A DNA stretch of 64,000 bases from the NCBI RefSeq assembly GCF_016863435.1, contig NZ_BOOW01000032.1, positions 62,001 through 126,000 of the forward strand, in the 5' to 3' direction. Position 1 is the first letter of the stretch. Each line of letters starts with the position of its first letter. Positions 7,688 through 15,208 of this stretch are shown in pieces. The translations under genes were made by a program, and so were the position numbers. This DNA comes from Sinosporangium siamense. Lineage in GTDB: Bacteria; Actinomycetota; Actinomycetes; Streptosporangiales; Streptosporangiaceae. The notes under the pieces were generated by a model. That model did no database searches. It was not told the DNA's origin and saw only the letters and a list, made by a program, of their open reading frames with translations.

Positions 7688-8986
7688 ATGAGCACCGACG
7701 AACATACGACCAGCGAGAGTTTCCTGGAACGCTACGACAAGACCCTTACCCGCGACCCCATGGCCGCCTTCGACCTGGTGCGCGGGTGGATGCGCGCCGA
7801 CTGGCGCGCCCTGTTCGCCGAGCTCCGCCTGCGGCGGCCGGTCTTCGTCACGCCCGCCTTCACCGTGGTCACCCGCTTCGCCGACGTCACCGAGGTCCTG
7901 GCCCGCGAGGACGTCTTCACGGTCCGGCCGTTCGGCCCGCGGCTGGAAGCCGCCCTCGGCGGGCCGTTCATGCTCTCCCGCGACGCCACGCCGATGAACT
8001 GGCGGGAAAAGGCGCTCATGCAGGTCATGCTCGACCGTGACGACATCGAGGCCGTCAGAGAACTCGCCGGCCGGCTCACGGAGGAGGCGCTCGACGCGGC
8101 TGTGCCGTACAAGCGGCTCGAAGCGGTGCATGAGCTGTTCCGGCCGGTGACGCTCGGTGTTTCGGCACGCTACTTCGGGGTGCCGGGGCCCGATCCGCAG
8201 ACGTTGTCGCGGTGGATCCGTGCCGTCATCACCGACGGCTTCGCCAACTTCACCGGCGATCTGAAGGTCCAGTCGGCGTCGGTGCTGGCCGGCGCCGAGC
8301 TGATGGCCTATCTGCGCGACCTGCTCGCGCGGCGCCGCGCCGATCTGCGTGAGGGACGGGACGTTCCAGACGATGTCGTCACGCGGCTCGCCGGCATCTC
8401 GTTGCCTGCCGGGCTGAGTCCCGACGACGAGCGGGTCGCGATCAACATGGCGGGGCTGCCCCTCGGGTTCGTGGAGAGCGGCACGGGGGCCATGGCGGCG
8501 GCGGTCGAACAACTCCTGCTCCGCCCTGCGGTGTTCGCGGAAGCCGTCGCGGTGAGTGGCGACCCCAAGGCGTTCGATCCCTATGTGTGGGAGGCGGTGC
8601 GCTTCGACCCGTTCTTCAAGCTGCTACCTCGTTTGTGTGAGCGTGACTATGTCCTGGCGGCCGGCACGCCGCGCCGTACAGTCATCCGGGCCGGCACACT
8701 GGTCTTCGCCTCGCCCGCTGCCGCCATGTTCGACGAGGAGGTGGTGGAGGAGCCGGAGGAGTTCCGGGTGGGACGGCCGGACCATCACTATCTCTTCTTC
8801 GGGCACGGTCACCACGCGTGCCTTGGGACGCATCCCGCCAAGGCCGTCATTTGTGAGGTCGTGCGGCGTCTGTTGTCACGTCCGGGCCTGCGGTTGGAGA
8901 GTCCTGTTGTGCATTCCGCAGGTGTGTTCCCGGAGGAGTGTGTGCTCGGATTCGAGGCGTTCGCCGCGGACGGGCGGGGAGCGTGA
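7688..8986 (+). CDS. Cytochrome P450
   Basis: About 432 residues. The heme-thiolate loop reads FGHGHHACLGTHPAK with the axial Cys. The K-helix ExxR is in YVWEAVRFDPFFKLLPR. The I-helix (GLPLGFVESGTGAMAAAVEQLL) is unusual: the normal AGxxT becomes GFVES, with Glu-Ser in place of the acid-Thr pair. ATG 7688 has GGAAGG six bases upstream; a GTG at 7664 is also in frame. Only two bases separate its stop from the next gene, a cyclooxygenase-like dioxygenase, so they are co-transcribed. In fungal Ppo and linoleate diol synthase enzymes these two activities are fused, one making a fatty-acid hydroperoxide and the P450 rearranging it. A similar role here is inference. Confidence 0.93.
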   Translation: MSTDEHTTSESFLERYDKTLTRDPMAAFDLVRGWMRADWRALFAELRLRRPVFVTPAFTVVTRFADVTEVLAREDVFTVRPFGPRLEAALGGPFMLSRDATPMNWREKALMQVMLDRDDIEAVRELAGRLTEEALDAAVPYKRLEAVHELFRPVTLGVSARYFGVPGPDPQTLSRWIRAVITDGFANFTGDLKVQSASVLAGAELMAYLRDLLARRRADLREGRDVPDDVVTRLAGISLPAGLSPDDERVAINMAGLPLGFVESGTGAMAAAVEQLLLRPAVFAEAVAVSGDPKAFDPYVWEAVRFDPFFKLLPRLCERDYVLAAGTPRRTVIRAGTLVFASPAAAMFDEEVVEEPEEFRVGRPDHHYLFFGHGHHACLGTHPAKAVICEVVRRLLSRPGLRLESPVVHSAGVFPEECVLGFEAFAADGRGA

Positions 8987-8988
8987 CC

Positions 8989-10560
8989 ATGGCGACGGCG
9001 CGCAGCGTGGCGACGGACGGTGTCGTCAACCGGCTCAGATATCTCGCTCTGATCAACGGAAAGCCGCTCTGGGACCTGGCGCAGAGTGTGCCTGTGGTGC
9101 GGCGCCGGCTCAACGCCTACCTGATCGACAGCGCCGTCCGCGAGATGCCGTCGCGTCCCGAGCCGCTCAGCACCATGGCGGACTACACCTCGTGGGCCTC
9201 GCTGACCGACCGCACCTATAGCGGGCGCCACCTGCCCTCGGTGCCCGAGGTGCCGGGCCGGCCGACCCCCGCTCAGGCGGCCGACCTGTTCACCCGGGGC
9301 GACTACATGACCCTCTGCCCTCGGTCGACCGTGCTGTTCGCCTACTTCGCCCAGTGGTTCACCGACGGCTTCTTACGCGGCGACACCGGCATCCCTCGCG
9401 ACCCCCGCAAGAACAGCTCGAACCACCACATCGACCTCAACCAGCTCTACGGACTGACCCCCGAGGCCACCGCCGCCCTGCGAACGTTCGACGGTGGCCG
9501 GTTGAAGAGCCAGATCCTCCACGACGGCGAGTTCCCGCCGTATCTATGTGAGAACGGGGAGATCAAAGCGGAGTTCGCCCCGCTCAGCGTCGTCCGCTTC
9601 GCCCAGCTCACTCCAGAACAGCGCGACACGTTGTTCGCGACCGGCAGCGACCGGGGCAACATCCAGATCGGCTTCACGATGCTCACGACGTTGTTCCTGC
9701 GTGAGCACAACCGGGTGGCCGCGCTGCTCGCCGGGCACCATCCGGGCTGGGACGACGAACGGCTCTTCCAGACGACCCGCAACATTCTCATCGTGTTGCT
9801 CATCAAGCTGGTGGTCGAGGAATACATCAACCACATCACGCCGTATCACTTTAACTTCACCCTGGATCGCCGGCTTTCCGCGATGCTGGCCCACGCGCCC
9901 TGGCACCGCGAGAACTGGGCGTCGGTCGAGTTCAACCTCGTGTATCGCTGGCACAGCCTCATCCCCTCGCACCTCGCGGTGGGGGACCGCGATCTGCCGA
10001 TGGCGCAGACCTTCACCGCGGCGGGGCTGATCCCCGAGCCCGGCCTGCGCCGGCTCTTCTCTGACGCGTCCCGTCAGCGGGCCGGACGCATCGGGCTGTT
10101 CAACACCGATCCGGTGTTGCGCCAGGTCGACGTGGACAGCATCGCCGACTCGCGCGCCCTCGGCCTGGCGTCGTACAACAGCTATCGGCGGCACTGCAGT
10201 TTCCCGGCGGTACGTGACTTCGAGCAGGTCAGTGGGAACATGAAGGTGAGCGGGGCGCTGCGCGAGCTGTATAAGAGCGTTGACGACCTCGACCTCTATG
10301 TCGGCCTGTTCGCGGAGGAGCCGGGGTCACCCGACGCCATCCTGCCGCCACTGCTTACGAAGATCATCGCCATCGACGCCTTCTCCCAGGCGCTGACCAA
10401 CCCGCTGCTGGCCTCCCGGGTGTTCACTCCGGCCACTTTCACGCCTCAGGGCTTCGAGATCATCGCCGCGACCCGGACCCTGTCCGACATCCTTCACCGC
10501 AACGTTCCGGAGGACCCCCGTCCCAGCGTCATCGGCATGTCCTGGCGCACCGAAGAGTGA
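8989..10560 (+). CDS. Cyclooxygenase-like heme (animal peroxidase family) dioxygenase
   Basis: 523 residues that follow the prostaglandin-H-synthase pattern over most of their length. Conserved stretches include HHIDLNQLYGLT, FLREHNRVA, LFQTTRNILIVLLIKLVVEEYINHITPYHF, SVEFNLVYRWHSLIP and FSQALTNPLL. The last of these holds a Ser at the position of the aspirin-acetylated Ser. The radical Tyr (9943-9945) and the proximal heme His (9952-9954) are kept in Y-R-W-H. The distal segment reads FAQWFTDGF: the Gln is kept, but the distal peroxidase His is Asp (9364-9366). Known family chemistry is dioxygenation of polyunsaturated fatty acids. Loss of the distal His suggests weak or no peroxidase activity. 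It is the second gene of the P450 operon. Confidence 0.9.
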   Translation: MATARSVATDGVVNRLRYLALINGKPLWDLAQSVPVVRRRLNAYLIDSAVREMPSRPEPLSTMADYTSWASLTDRTYSGRHLPSVPEVPGRPTPAQAADLFTRGDYMTLCPRSTVLFAYFAQWFTDGFLRGDTGIPRDPRKNSSNHHIDLNQLYGLTPEATAALRTFDGGRLKSQILHDGEFPPYLCENGEIKAEFAPLSVVRFAQLTPEQRDTLFATGSDRGNIQIGFTMLTTLFLREHNRVAALLAGHHPGWDDERLFQTTRNILIVLLIKLVVEEYINHITPYHFNFTLDRRLSAMLAHAPWHRENWASVEFNLVYRWHSLIPSHLAVGDRDLPMAQTFTAAGLIPEPGLRRLFSDASRQRAGRIGLFNTDPVLRQVDVDSIADSRALGLASYNSYRRHCSFPAVRDFEQVSGNMKVSGALRELYKSVDDLDLYVGLFAEEPGSPDAILPPLLTKIIAIDAFSQALTNPLLASRVFTPATFTPQGFEIIAATRTLSDILHRNVPEDPRPSVIGMSWRTEE

Positions 10561-10571
10561 GGCACTCTTCG
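10551..10571 (+). terminator. Hairpin overlapping the dioxygenase stop codon
   Basis: CGAAGAGTG (10551-10559) and CACTCTTCG (10563-10571) form a perfect 9-bp stem with a three-base loop. It spans the TGA of the heme dioxygenase and is followed by GCGTTTGA rather than a long T-run. It would end the P450-dioxygenase operon. Confidence 0.65.
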
Positions 10572-10702
10572 CGTTTGACGGGGTCGCGCACCTGCGCGGC
10601 TGTGTGTCCGCTCCAACGCCTTGGTGAGTTGCCCGTGCACATGGCTTGATGGGGTGCCTGAGCACCGTCGAACTCACTCTCCTCGAACGCGGCCTCGCGT
10701 AA

Positions 10703-10744
10703 AGACGTCTATAACACGTACCCATGCGAGTTGTAGACGTATAT
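10703..10744. promoter_or_regulatory. Repeated AGACGT-TATA elements upstream of GntR gene
   Basis: AGACGTCTATA (10703-10713) and TAGACGTATAT (10734-10744) are two similar A+T-containing elements 31 bases apart, the second ending about 10 bases before the ATG. They may include the -10 region and operator half-sites for the adjacent GntR protein. Confidence 0.45.
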
Positions 10745-10754
10745 CTTGATCTCC

Positions 10755-11246
10755 ATGTCAGAAGAGCGTGAAGAGCGCCGCAGCACGCCGATATATCAGC
10801 AGATCGCCGCCCAGGTCAGAGCCGACATCGCCGAAGGCAGGCTCGTCCCCGGGCAGCTTGTCCCTTCCGAGGCTGAGCTCGTGCGGTTGTACGGAGTGTC
10901 ACGGGCAACCGTGCGTTGGGCTGTTGCCCAGCTGCGTCAGGAGGGAGTCGTCTACACCATTCGCGCGGAAGGCACATATGTCGGACCGGCGGAGGTGCCC
11001 AGGATCCGGCTTCCGCAGAAACGAGAGGAGATAGCCAGGCACCTCGTCGAGCGCATCACCGGGGGAGAGTTCATGGAGGGGGACCGCTTCCCGTCCGAAA
11101 CCCAGCTCTCCATCGACTATCAGGCGGCCCGCAACACCATCAGGGCCGCCGTCGAACTACTCCGGCGAGAGGGATGGGTGAGCACATGGCCGGTCAAGGG
11201 CACATTCGTCAACGACCGTGACTGCTGGCCGGATGAGCCGGGGTGA
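10755..11246 (+). CDS. GntR-type regulator with two helix-turn-helix domains
   Basis: 163 residues made of two GntR winged helices and no effector domain. The first (residues 10-75) reads PIYQQIAAQVRADIAEGRLVPGQLVPSEAELVRLYGVSRATVRWAVAQLRQEGVVYTIRAEGTYVG. The second (about 90-160) is REEIARHLVERITGGEFMEGDRFPSETQLSIDYQAARNTIRAAVELLRREGWVSTWPVKGTFV. Most GntR proteins have one HTH plus a UTRA or FCD ligand domain, so this tandem form is a variant, perhaps a monomer that binds both half-sites. The ATG at 10755 has no good ribosome-binding site, so translation may be leaderless. Its last 38 bases overlap the convergent aminotransferase gene. Confidence 0.85.
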   Translation: MSEEREERRSTPIYQQIAAQVRADIAEGRLVPGQLVPSEAELVRLYGVSRATVRWAVAQLRQEGVVYTIRAEGTYVGPAEVPRIRLPQKREEIARHLVERITGGEFMEGDRFPSETQLSIDYQAARNTIRAAVELLRREGWVSTWPVKGTFVNDRDCWPDEPG

Positions 11247-12021
11247 GCGGCTCAAAGGGAACCGCTTCATATTCCTTGCGCAACACCTCGACGATCGGAT
11301 GGTCGACGGGGAAGCGGATGTTGTCGATCTTGCTGATGACGCGGATCCCGATGGCGGTGTTGGTGGCGAACGCGGCCCGCATGGCGGGCAACTCGTGGAG
11401 GCTGACCGACCTCGTCACGGTCTGGTGGTGCACGTGCTGCAACAAGCCCATGGTCACACCGGGCAGCATGTCGCCACTGGGCCAGACGACCCGGTCTCCG
11501 TCGAAGAACCCGACATTCCATGTCGCGCCCTCGGTCACGAATGACGCGTTGTCCGTGAAAAGCGCATCGTCGTAGCCGTTCACCTGGGCCTGCCTGCGGA
11601 TGCGCAGAGTGCTGAAAAGCCCCACATGCTTCACCGCAGGCAGATCACGCTGAAACCTCATGGTCTGCACGGTCATGGGCTGAGCGGGCAACGCCGCCGC
11701 CGGCCGTGTGGTCACCAATACCTGCGGCTGCGCCGCCCCACCCGGCCGACCGAGATCCAGCGTGGGGTCGAACACGGTGACACGCAGCACAAGCGGCCCC
11801 GGGCGCCCATCCACGGCATGCCGCATATAACCGCAGACCTCATCGCGGTCCAGCTCCACCCCGAAAACTGTCCGGCAGTCCCTCGCCAACCTGTCCAAGT
11901 GACGGGAGAGCCCCTTCACACGCTGCTCCTCCACCCGCATCGTGGTGAAATGCCCGTAATTGATCAGGGCGAGGCTCTGCAGCGCGTCCAACGTGACAGG
12001 AACACCGTTGAGTTCCGACAT
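11209..12021 (-). CDS. Class IV aminotransferase (branched-chain AT / ADC-lyase fold)
   Basis: About 270 residues of the PLP fold-type IV family. The pattern NYGHFTTMRVEEQRVKGLSRHLDRLARDCRTVFG is the usual start. The catalytic Lys is likely the one in DLPAVKHVGLFSTLRIRRQAQVNGYDDALFTDNASFVTEGATWNVGFF, where KHVG replaces the common KT-x-NR. The segment LPGVTMGLLQHV is also typical. Members are branched-chain aminotransferases, D-amino-acid aminotransferases or 4-amino-4-deoxychorismate lyases; I cannot choose. ATG 12021 begins MSELNGVPVTLDAL. The gene lies 47 bases downstream of the GrpB gene on the same strand and could share its transcript. Confidence 0.87.
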   Translation of the reverse strand: MSELNGVPVTLDALQSLALINYGHFTTMRVEEQRVKGLSRHLDRLARDCRTVFGVELDRDEVCGYMRHAVDGRPGPLVLRVTVFDPTLDLGRPGGAAQPQVLVTTRPAAALPAQPMTVQTMRFQRDLPAVKHVGLFSTLRIRRQAQVNGYDDALFTDNASFVTEGATWNVGFFDGDRVVWPSGDMLPGVTMGLLQHVHHQTVTRSVSLHELPAMRAAFATNTAIGIRVISKIDNIRFPVDHPIVEVLRKEYEAVPFEPLTPAHPASSHGR

Positions 12022-12068
12022 AACGGTGAGTCTGACAGGTCGGAGAGTAGGTGAAAGGCTGAAAGTCC

Positions 12069-12665
12069 TTACAACGCGCGACTCAGGATGGCCTCCACCA
12101 CTTCGGTCTTGGCGTCGGCGTAGTTTTGCAGGTATTTCCACTGCTGCCCGGCCAGCGCGAGCTTCGTACGCTCGTAGAGCGCCCGATCCTCCTCGTTCAC
12201 CCGCAATCGGTCACGGAACGCGAGCATACGCCGGATCTCCGGGCACCCCTCCGACAACACGTGCAACGTCACCGGCATGGCTTCGCCGTACTTTTTCAGC
12301 ACCCGGTGCTCAAACCAGTCCGGCTCCCGGATCGTCAACTCGTAACCCTCGCGCTTCAAAGCCGGCACATATGAGCTCTCGTCCGCGGAATCGGGAACTA
12401 TCAGCAGGACATCCAAAATAGGCTTCGCCGCCAACCCCGGCACCGAGGTCGACCCCACATGCTCAACCACATGCCGGACCCCCTCAAGCGCCCCGCCGAT
12501 CCGCCCCGCCTCCACGGAGTAGGCCACCGGCCAGCCGTCGCTGTAGGGCATCAGCACAACCTGCGCGTTGAGCAGCGGAGCCTCTCCGACATGGGCAGAC
12601 TCGATCTCCTCGGAGGACATAGGCAGCCGCTGATCGTCACCCATGACTGAGACCTCGTCCCTCAC
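12069..12665 (-). CDS. GrpB/UPF0157-family nucleotidyltransferase-like protein
   Basis: 198 residues. The GrpB core reads VVLMPYSDGWPVAYSVEAGRIGGALEGVRHVVEHVGSTSVPGLAAKPILDVLLIVPD. It contains the GSTSVPG loop and the D-V acidic position of a minimal nucleotidyltransferase fold. The C-terminal part (MLAFRDRLRVNEEDRALYERTKLALA) is the conserved helical tail. The substrate is unknown, and GrpB domains are often fused to acetyltransferases or dephospho-CoA kinase. A GTG start at 12665 overlaps the TGA of the upstream ATPase by four bases (GTGA), implying translational coupling. ATG 12644 is an alternative. The pairing with a DUF234-type ATPase is noteworthy. Confidence 0.88.
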   Translation of the reverse strand: MRDEVSVMGDDQRLPMSSEEIESAHVGEAPLLNAQVVLMPYSDGWPVAYSVEAGRIGGALEGVRHVVEHVGSTSVPGLAAKPILDVLLIVPDSADESSYVPALKREGYELTIREPDWFEHRVLKKYGEAMPVTLHVLSEGCPEIRRMLAFRDRLRVNEEDRALYERTKLALAGQQWKYLQNYADAKTEVVEAILSRAL

Positions 12666-14131
12666 TGTCCGGCGTAGAGGCGATCCAGGTCCACCAACTG
12701 CACCCGCCCCCCGGCGCCCGCGGCGACCTCACGCAGCGCCGGCATGAACCCCGCCCCGCTGAACAGAGTGAGCACACGCGGCCGCATGTCTCTCATCTCC
12801 AGAATATCCGCGATCTCCTCAAGCCGCCGAAGATGCCCCAGCCCCATCACCTCACCCCACTTCACCTCGCCGATGGACAACAGAGCACCGTCGGGATCGA
12901 ATACCGCGACGTCCACCCCATGCCCCGTGCGGTTGACCTTGTCGTGAACGACGCCCGAGCGAACCCGGGCTATGGTTCCCTGAAAGGTGTCGTCGTCCGC
13001 CATGTCCTCCGCCCACAGACGGCACATACGCTCGAATACCGGACCTGCCACATTGCCGTCGAAGCGACTACGTGACGATCTCCAGATTCGCTCGCTACGG
13101 CCAGGCCGCACCCTTTCCAGCTGGGTCCAATATGGACGCATTATCACGTGGTAAAAGCGTACGAGAGGCTCGGTTATCCGAAATTCCGATCGATTAGACC
13201 GGAAGGCATCATGTTCCGTCACAAGGAGACCGGCGTCCTCCAGGACGGTGAGGTGATGAGATATATCGGTCGCCTTGCGTTCGATGCGGTTCGCGATGCC
13301 GCCTCGCGTGGCGTTGCCCTCGGCCACCGCCGCCAGCACGGTGTGATAGAGCCCGATGTCCCGCAGGGCCGGGTCTTCCGCGAGCAGTGCGCGGACCTCG
13401 CGGAAGAGCGGGCTCGCGGGGTTGAGGATATGTTCGACGACCCATTCGTCGAAGTTGTCGATGCTAGTCGGGCCGACGCCCTGGAGGTATTCGGTCTGAT
13501 AGGCCGGGGTCCCGCCAAGGATGAAGTAAACAAGTGCCGCCAGGCGGGGGTCTTTGATTTTCCAGAAGTCCTTGGCCAGCCTGAAGTTGAACGTGGGCAC
13601 AACGAGCTCCAGCGCGGCTCTGCCGCGCAGGGGCGCCGCCCCGGCGAGGAGCCCGCCCATGAAGGAGATGGAGGATCCGCACAGGAGCAGACGCGCCTTG
13701 GAGGCTCGCCGCTCGGGGCGGCGGGGTGCCAATGCCTTCTGAATGACCGAAGGCAACTCCTTCGCGTCGCGGACCAAGTAGGGGAACTCATCCAGGACGA
13801 CGGGGACCGGACGTTCGGTCGCCAACGCGAGAAGCGCATCGATGGCCTCCCCCCAGTTATGGAACCGGATGTCACCGGGTGAACCCTGATATCGGGCCAA
13901 CGCGATCCCGAGTTGACGAAGGGCTTCCTGGCGAGGCACGGCTTCGGTGGGGGCGTAGATGAAACCCCCGGTGGCCTCGCAGAGTGACTCCAGCAGGAAG
14001 GTCTTGCCCTGACGGCGGCGCCCGGACACGACGCCGAGGGTGGCGGTGGGCTGATCGGACTGGGCGAAGGCACACAGTTGACGCCACTCCCAGTCGCGGT
14101 CGAACATGTCGGCTGGCTTTGGCAGGATCAT
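12662..14131 (-). CDS. AAA-type ATPase with C-terminal DUF234-like nuclease-fold domain
   Basis: 489 residues. The N-terminal STAND-like ATPase has Walker A GRRRQGKTFLLESL and Walker B PVPVVLDEFPYLV. The middle shows the LLLCGSSISFMGGLLAGAAPLRGRA and LILGGTPAYQTEY segments of the archaeal-ATPase/DUF234 family. A winged helix follows (GGIANRIERKATDISHHLTVLEDAGLLVTE). The C-terminal part (FERMCRLWAED...VDVAVFDPDGALLSIGEVKWGEVMG) looks like a PD-(D/E)xK fold, with D and E-V-K. The family is common in prokaryotes and linked to mobile or defence loci, but function is not established. It is the first gene of a coupled pair with GrpB. A large inverted repeat (14140-14176) lies directly upstream. Confidence 0.85.
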   Translation of the reverse strand: MILPKPADMFDRDWEWRQLCAFAQSDQPTATLGVVSGRRRQGKTFLLESLCEATGGFIYAPTEAVPRQEALRQLGIALARYQGSPGDIRFHNWGEAIDALLALATERPVPVVLDEFPYLVRDAKELPSVIQKALAPRRPERRASKARLLLCGSSISFMGGLLAGAAPLRGRAALELVVPTFNFRLAKDFWKIKDPRLAALVYFILGGTPAYQTEYLQGVGPTSIDNFDEWVVEHILNPASPLFREVRALLAEDPALRDIGLYHTVLAAVAEGNATRGGIANRIERKATDISHHLTVLEDAGLLVTEHDAFRSNRSEFRITEPLVRFYHVIMRPYWTQLERVRPGRSERIWRSSRSRFDGNVAGPVFERMCRLWAEDMADDDTFQGTIARVRSGVVHDKVNRTGHGVDVAVFDPDGALLSIGEVKWGEVMGLGHLRRLEEIADILEMRDMRPRVLTLFSGAGFMPALREVAAGAGGRVQLVDLDRLYAGQ

Positions 14132-14139
14132 CTGACCTC

Positions 14140-14176
14140 TTTTAGGAGTGCAGTTATTAGAAGTGCACTCCTAAAA
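14140..14176. promoter_or_regulatory. Inverted repeat TTTTAGGAGTGCA / TGCACTCCTAAAA
   Basis: A perfect 13-bp inverted repeat (14140-14152 and 14164-14176) with an 11-base A+T-rich centre, just before the ATPase start. It contains the same GGAGTGCA/TGCACTCC core as the palindrome at 14229-14242 before the divergent reductase. One regulator probably controls both genes. Confidence 0.7.
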
Positions 14177-14228
14177 ACGTCGTCACTCAGCGTGATGGTA
14201 GTCCTTCGTGGAGGCGGTGGGCTTGCGG

Positions 14229-14242
14229 TGGAGTGCACTCCA
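14229..14242. promoter_or_regulatory. Palindrome TGGAGTGCACTCCA before aldo/keto reductase
   Basis: A perfect 14-bp palindrome that ends 18 bases before the reductase ATG. Its half-site GAGTGCA is the one found in the inverted repeat at 14140-14176. Confidence 0.65.
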
Positions 14243-14260
14243 GGGTTCAGAGTGTGGGGC

Positions 14261-15199
14261 ATGAGATTCGCACTGGGCACCATCCCCTTTGGCACGTCGG
14301 TTCCGGAGAAGGAGGCGTTCGCCATCCTCGATCGGTTCGTCGAGGCCGGGGGGAAGATCCTCGACACCGCCAACAACTACCCGTTCTGGGTGGAAGGCTG
14401 CACCGGAGACGAGAGTGAGCTGGCCATCGGCGCCTGGATGGCGGCGCGCGGGAACCGGGAGCAGCTCACGTTGAGCACCAAGGCCGGGGCCAGACCGGTG
14501 GAGGCCGGGGCGGTGTCGACGGTCGAGGTCGGGGGCACGCCGGCCGAGGGGCTGGCGGCGCCGGTGATCCGGCGGGCGGCCGAAGGCAGCCTGCGGAGGT
14601 TGCGGACCGACCACATCGACGTGTACTGGGCGCACATCGAGGACAGGGTCATCCCGCTCGACGAGACGCTGGGCGCGTTTCACGAACTGGTGGACAACGG
14701 GCTGGTGGCCCAGGTGGGCGCGAGCAACATCGCCACATGGCAGCTGGAGCGAGCCCGGAATCTGGCACGATCGCGGGATCTCACCCCCTACACCCATCTC
14801 CAGCTCAGGCACACCTACCTGCGGCCCCGGCCGGGTGCACGTCCGCCGGAGTCGGCCCACGTCATCGTGCACGACGAGACTCTCGACTACGTGAAGCAGG
14901 AAAACGACCTGACCCTCTGGGGGTACAACTCCCTTTTGTCCGGTGCCTACACCAGGCCCGACCGCCCGGTCCCCGACATCTATCACCACCCTGGGACAAC
15001 CGCCCGCCTCGCCGTACTCCAGGAGGTCGCCGGCGAAACCGGGGCGACGGTGCATCAGGTGGTGCTGGCATGGCTGATGGAGCAGGGCATTGTGCCGATT
15101 GTCGGGGTGACGACGATGGCGCAGCTTGAGGAGGCCATCGGGGCGGAGAAGGTGGAACTCGGCGCCGAACTGCGGGCGAGGCTCGACGCTCCGGCGTGA
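14261..15199 (+). CDS. Aldo/keto reductase
   Basis: About 312 residues. It has the family start MRFALGTIPFGTSVPEKEAFAILDRFVEAGGKILDTANNY, with the catalytic Asp and Tyr in DTANNY, then LTLSTKAG with the active-site Lys. The DHIDVYWAHIEDR segment carries the catalytic His. The NADPH-binding end is IVPIVGVTTMAQLEEAIGA. It reduces aldehydes or ketones with NADPH; the substrate is unknown. The ATG at 14261 lacks a strong ribosome-binding site, but upstream frames show no similarity. It is divergent from the ATPase-GrpB operon and shares a GAGTGCACTC-type operator with it. Confidence 0.93.
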   Translation: MRFALGTIPFGTSVPEKEAFAILDRFVEAGGKILDTANNYPFWVEGCTGDESELAIGAWMAARGNREQLTLSTKAGARPVEAGAVSTVEVGGTPAEGLAAPVIRRAAEGSLRRLRTDHIDVYWAHIEDRVIPLDETLGAFHELVDNGLVAQVGASNIATWQLERARNLARSRDLTPYTHLQLRHTYLRPRPGARPPESAHVIVHDETLDYVKQENDLTLWGYNSLLSGAYTRPDRPVPDIYHHPGTTARLAVLQEVAGETGATVHQVVLAWLMEQGIVPIVGVTTMAQLEEAIGAEKVELGAELRARLDAPA

Positions 15200-15208
15200 G
15201 GTGGGGGG

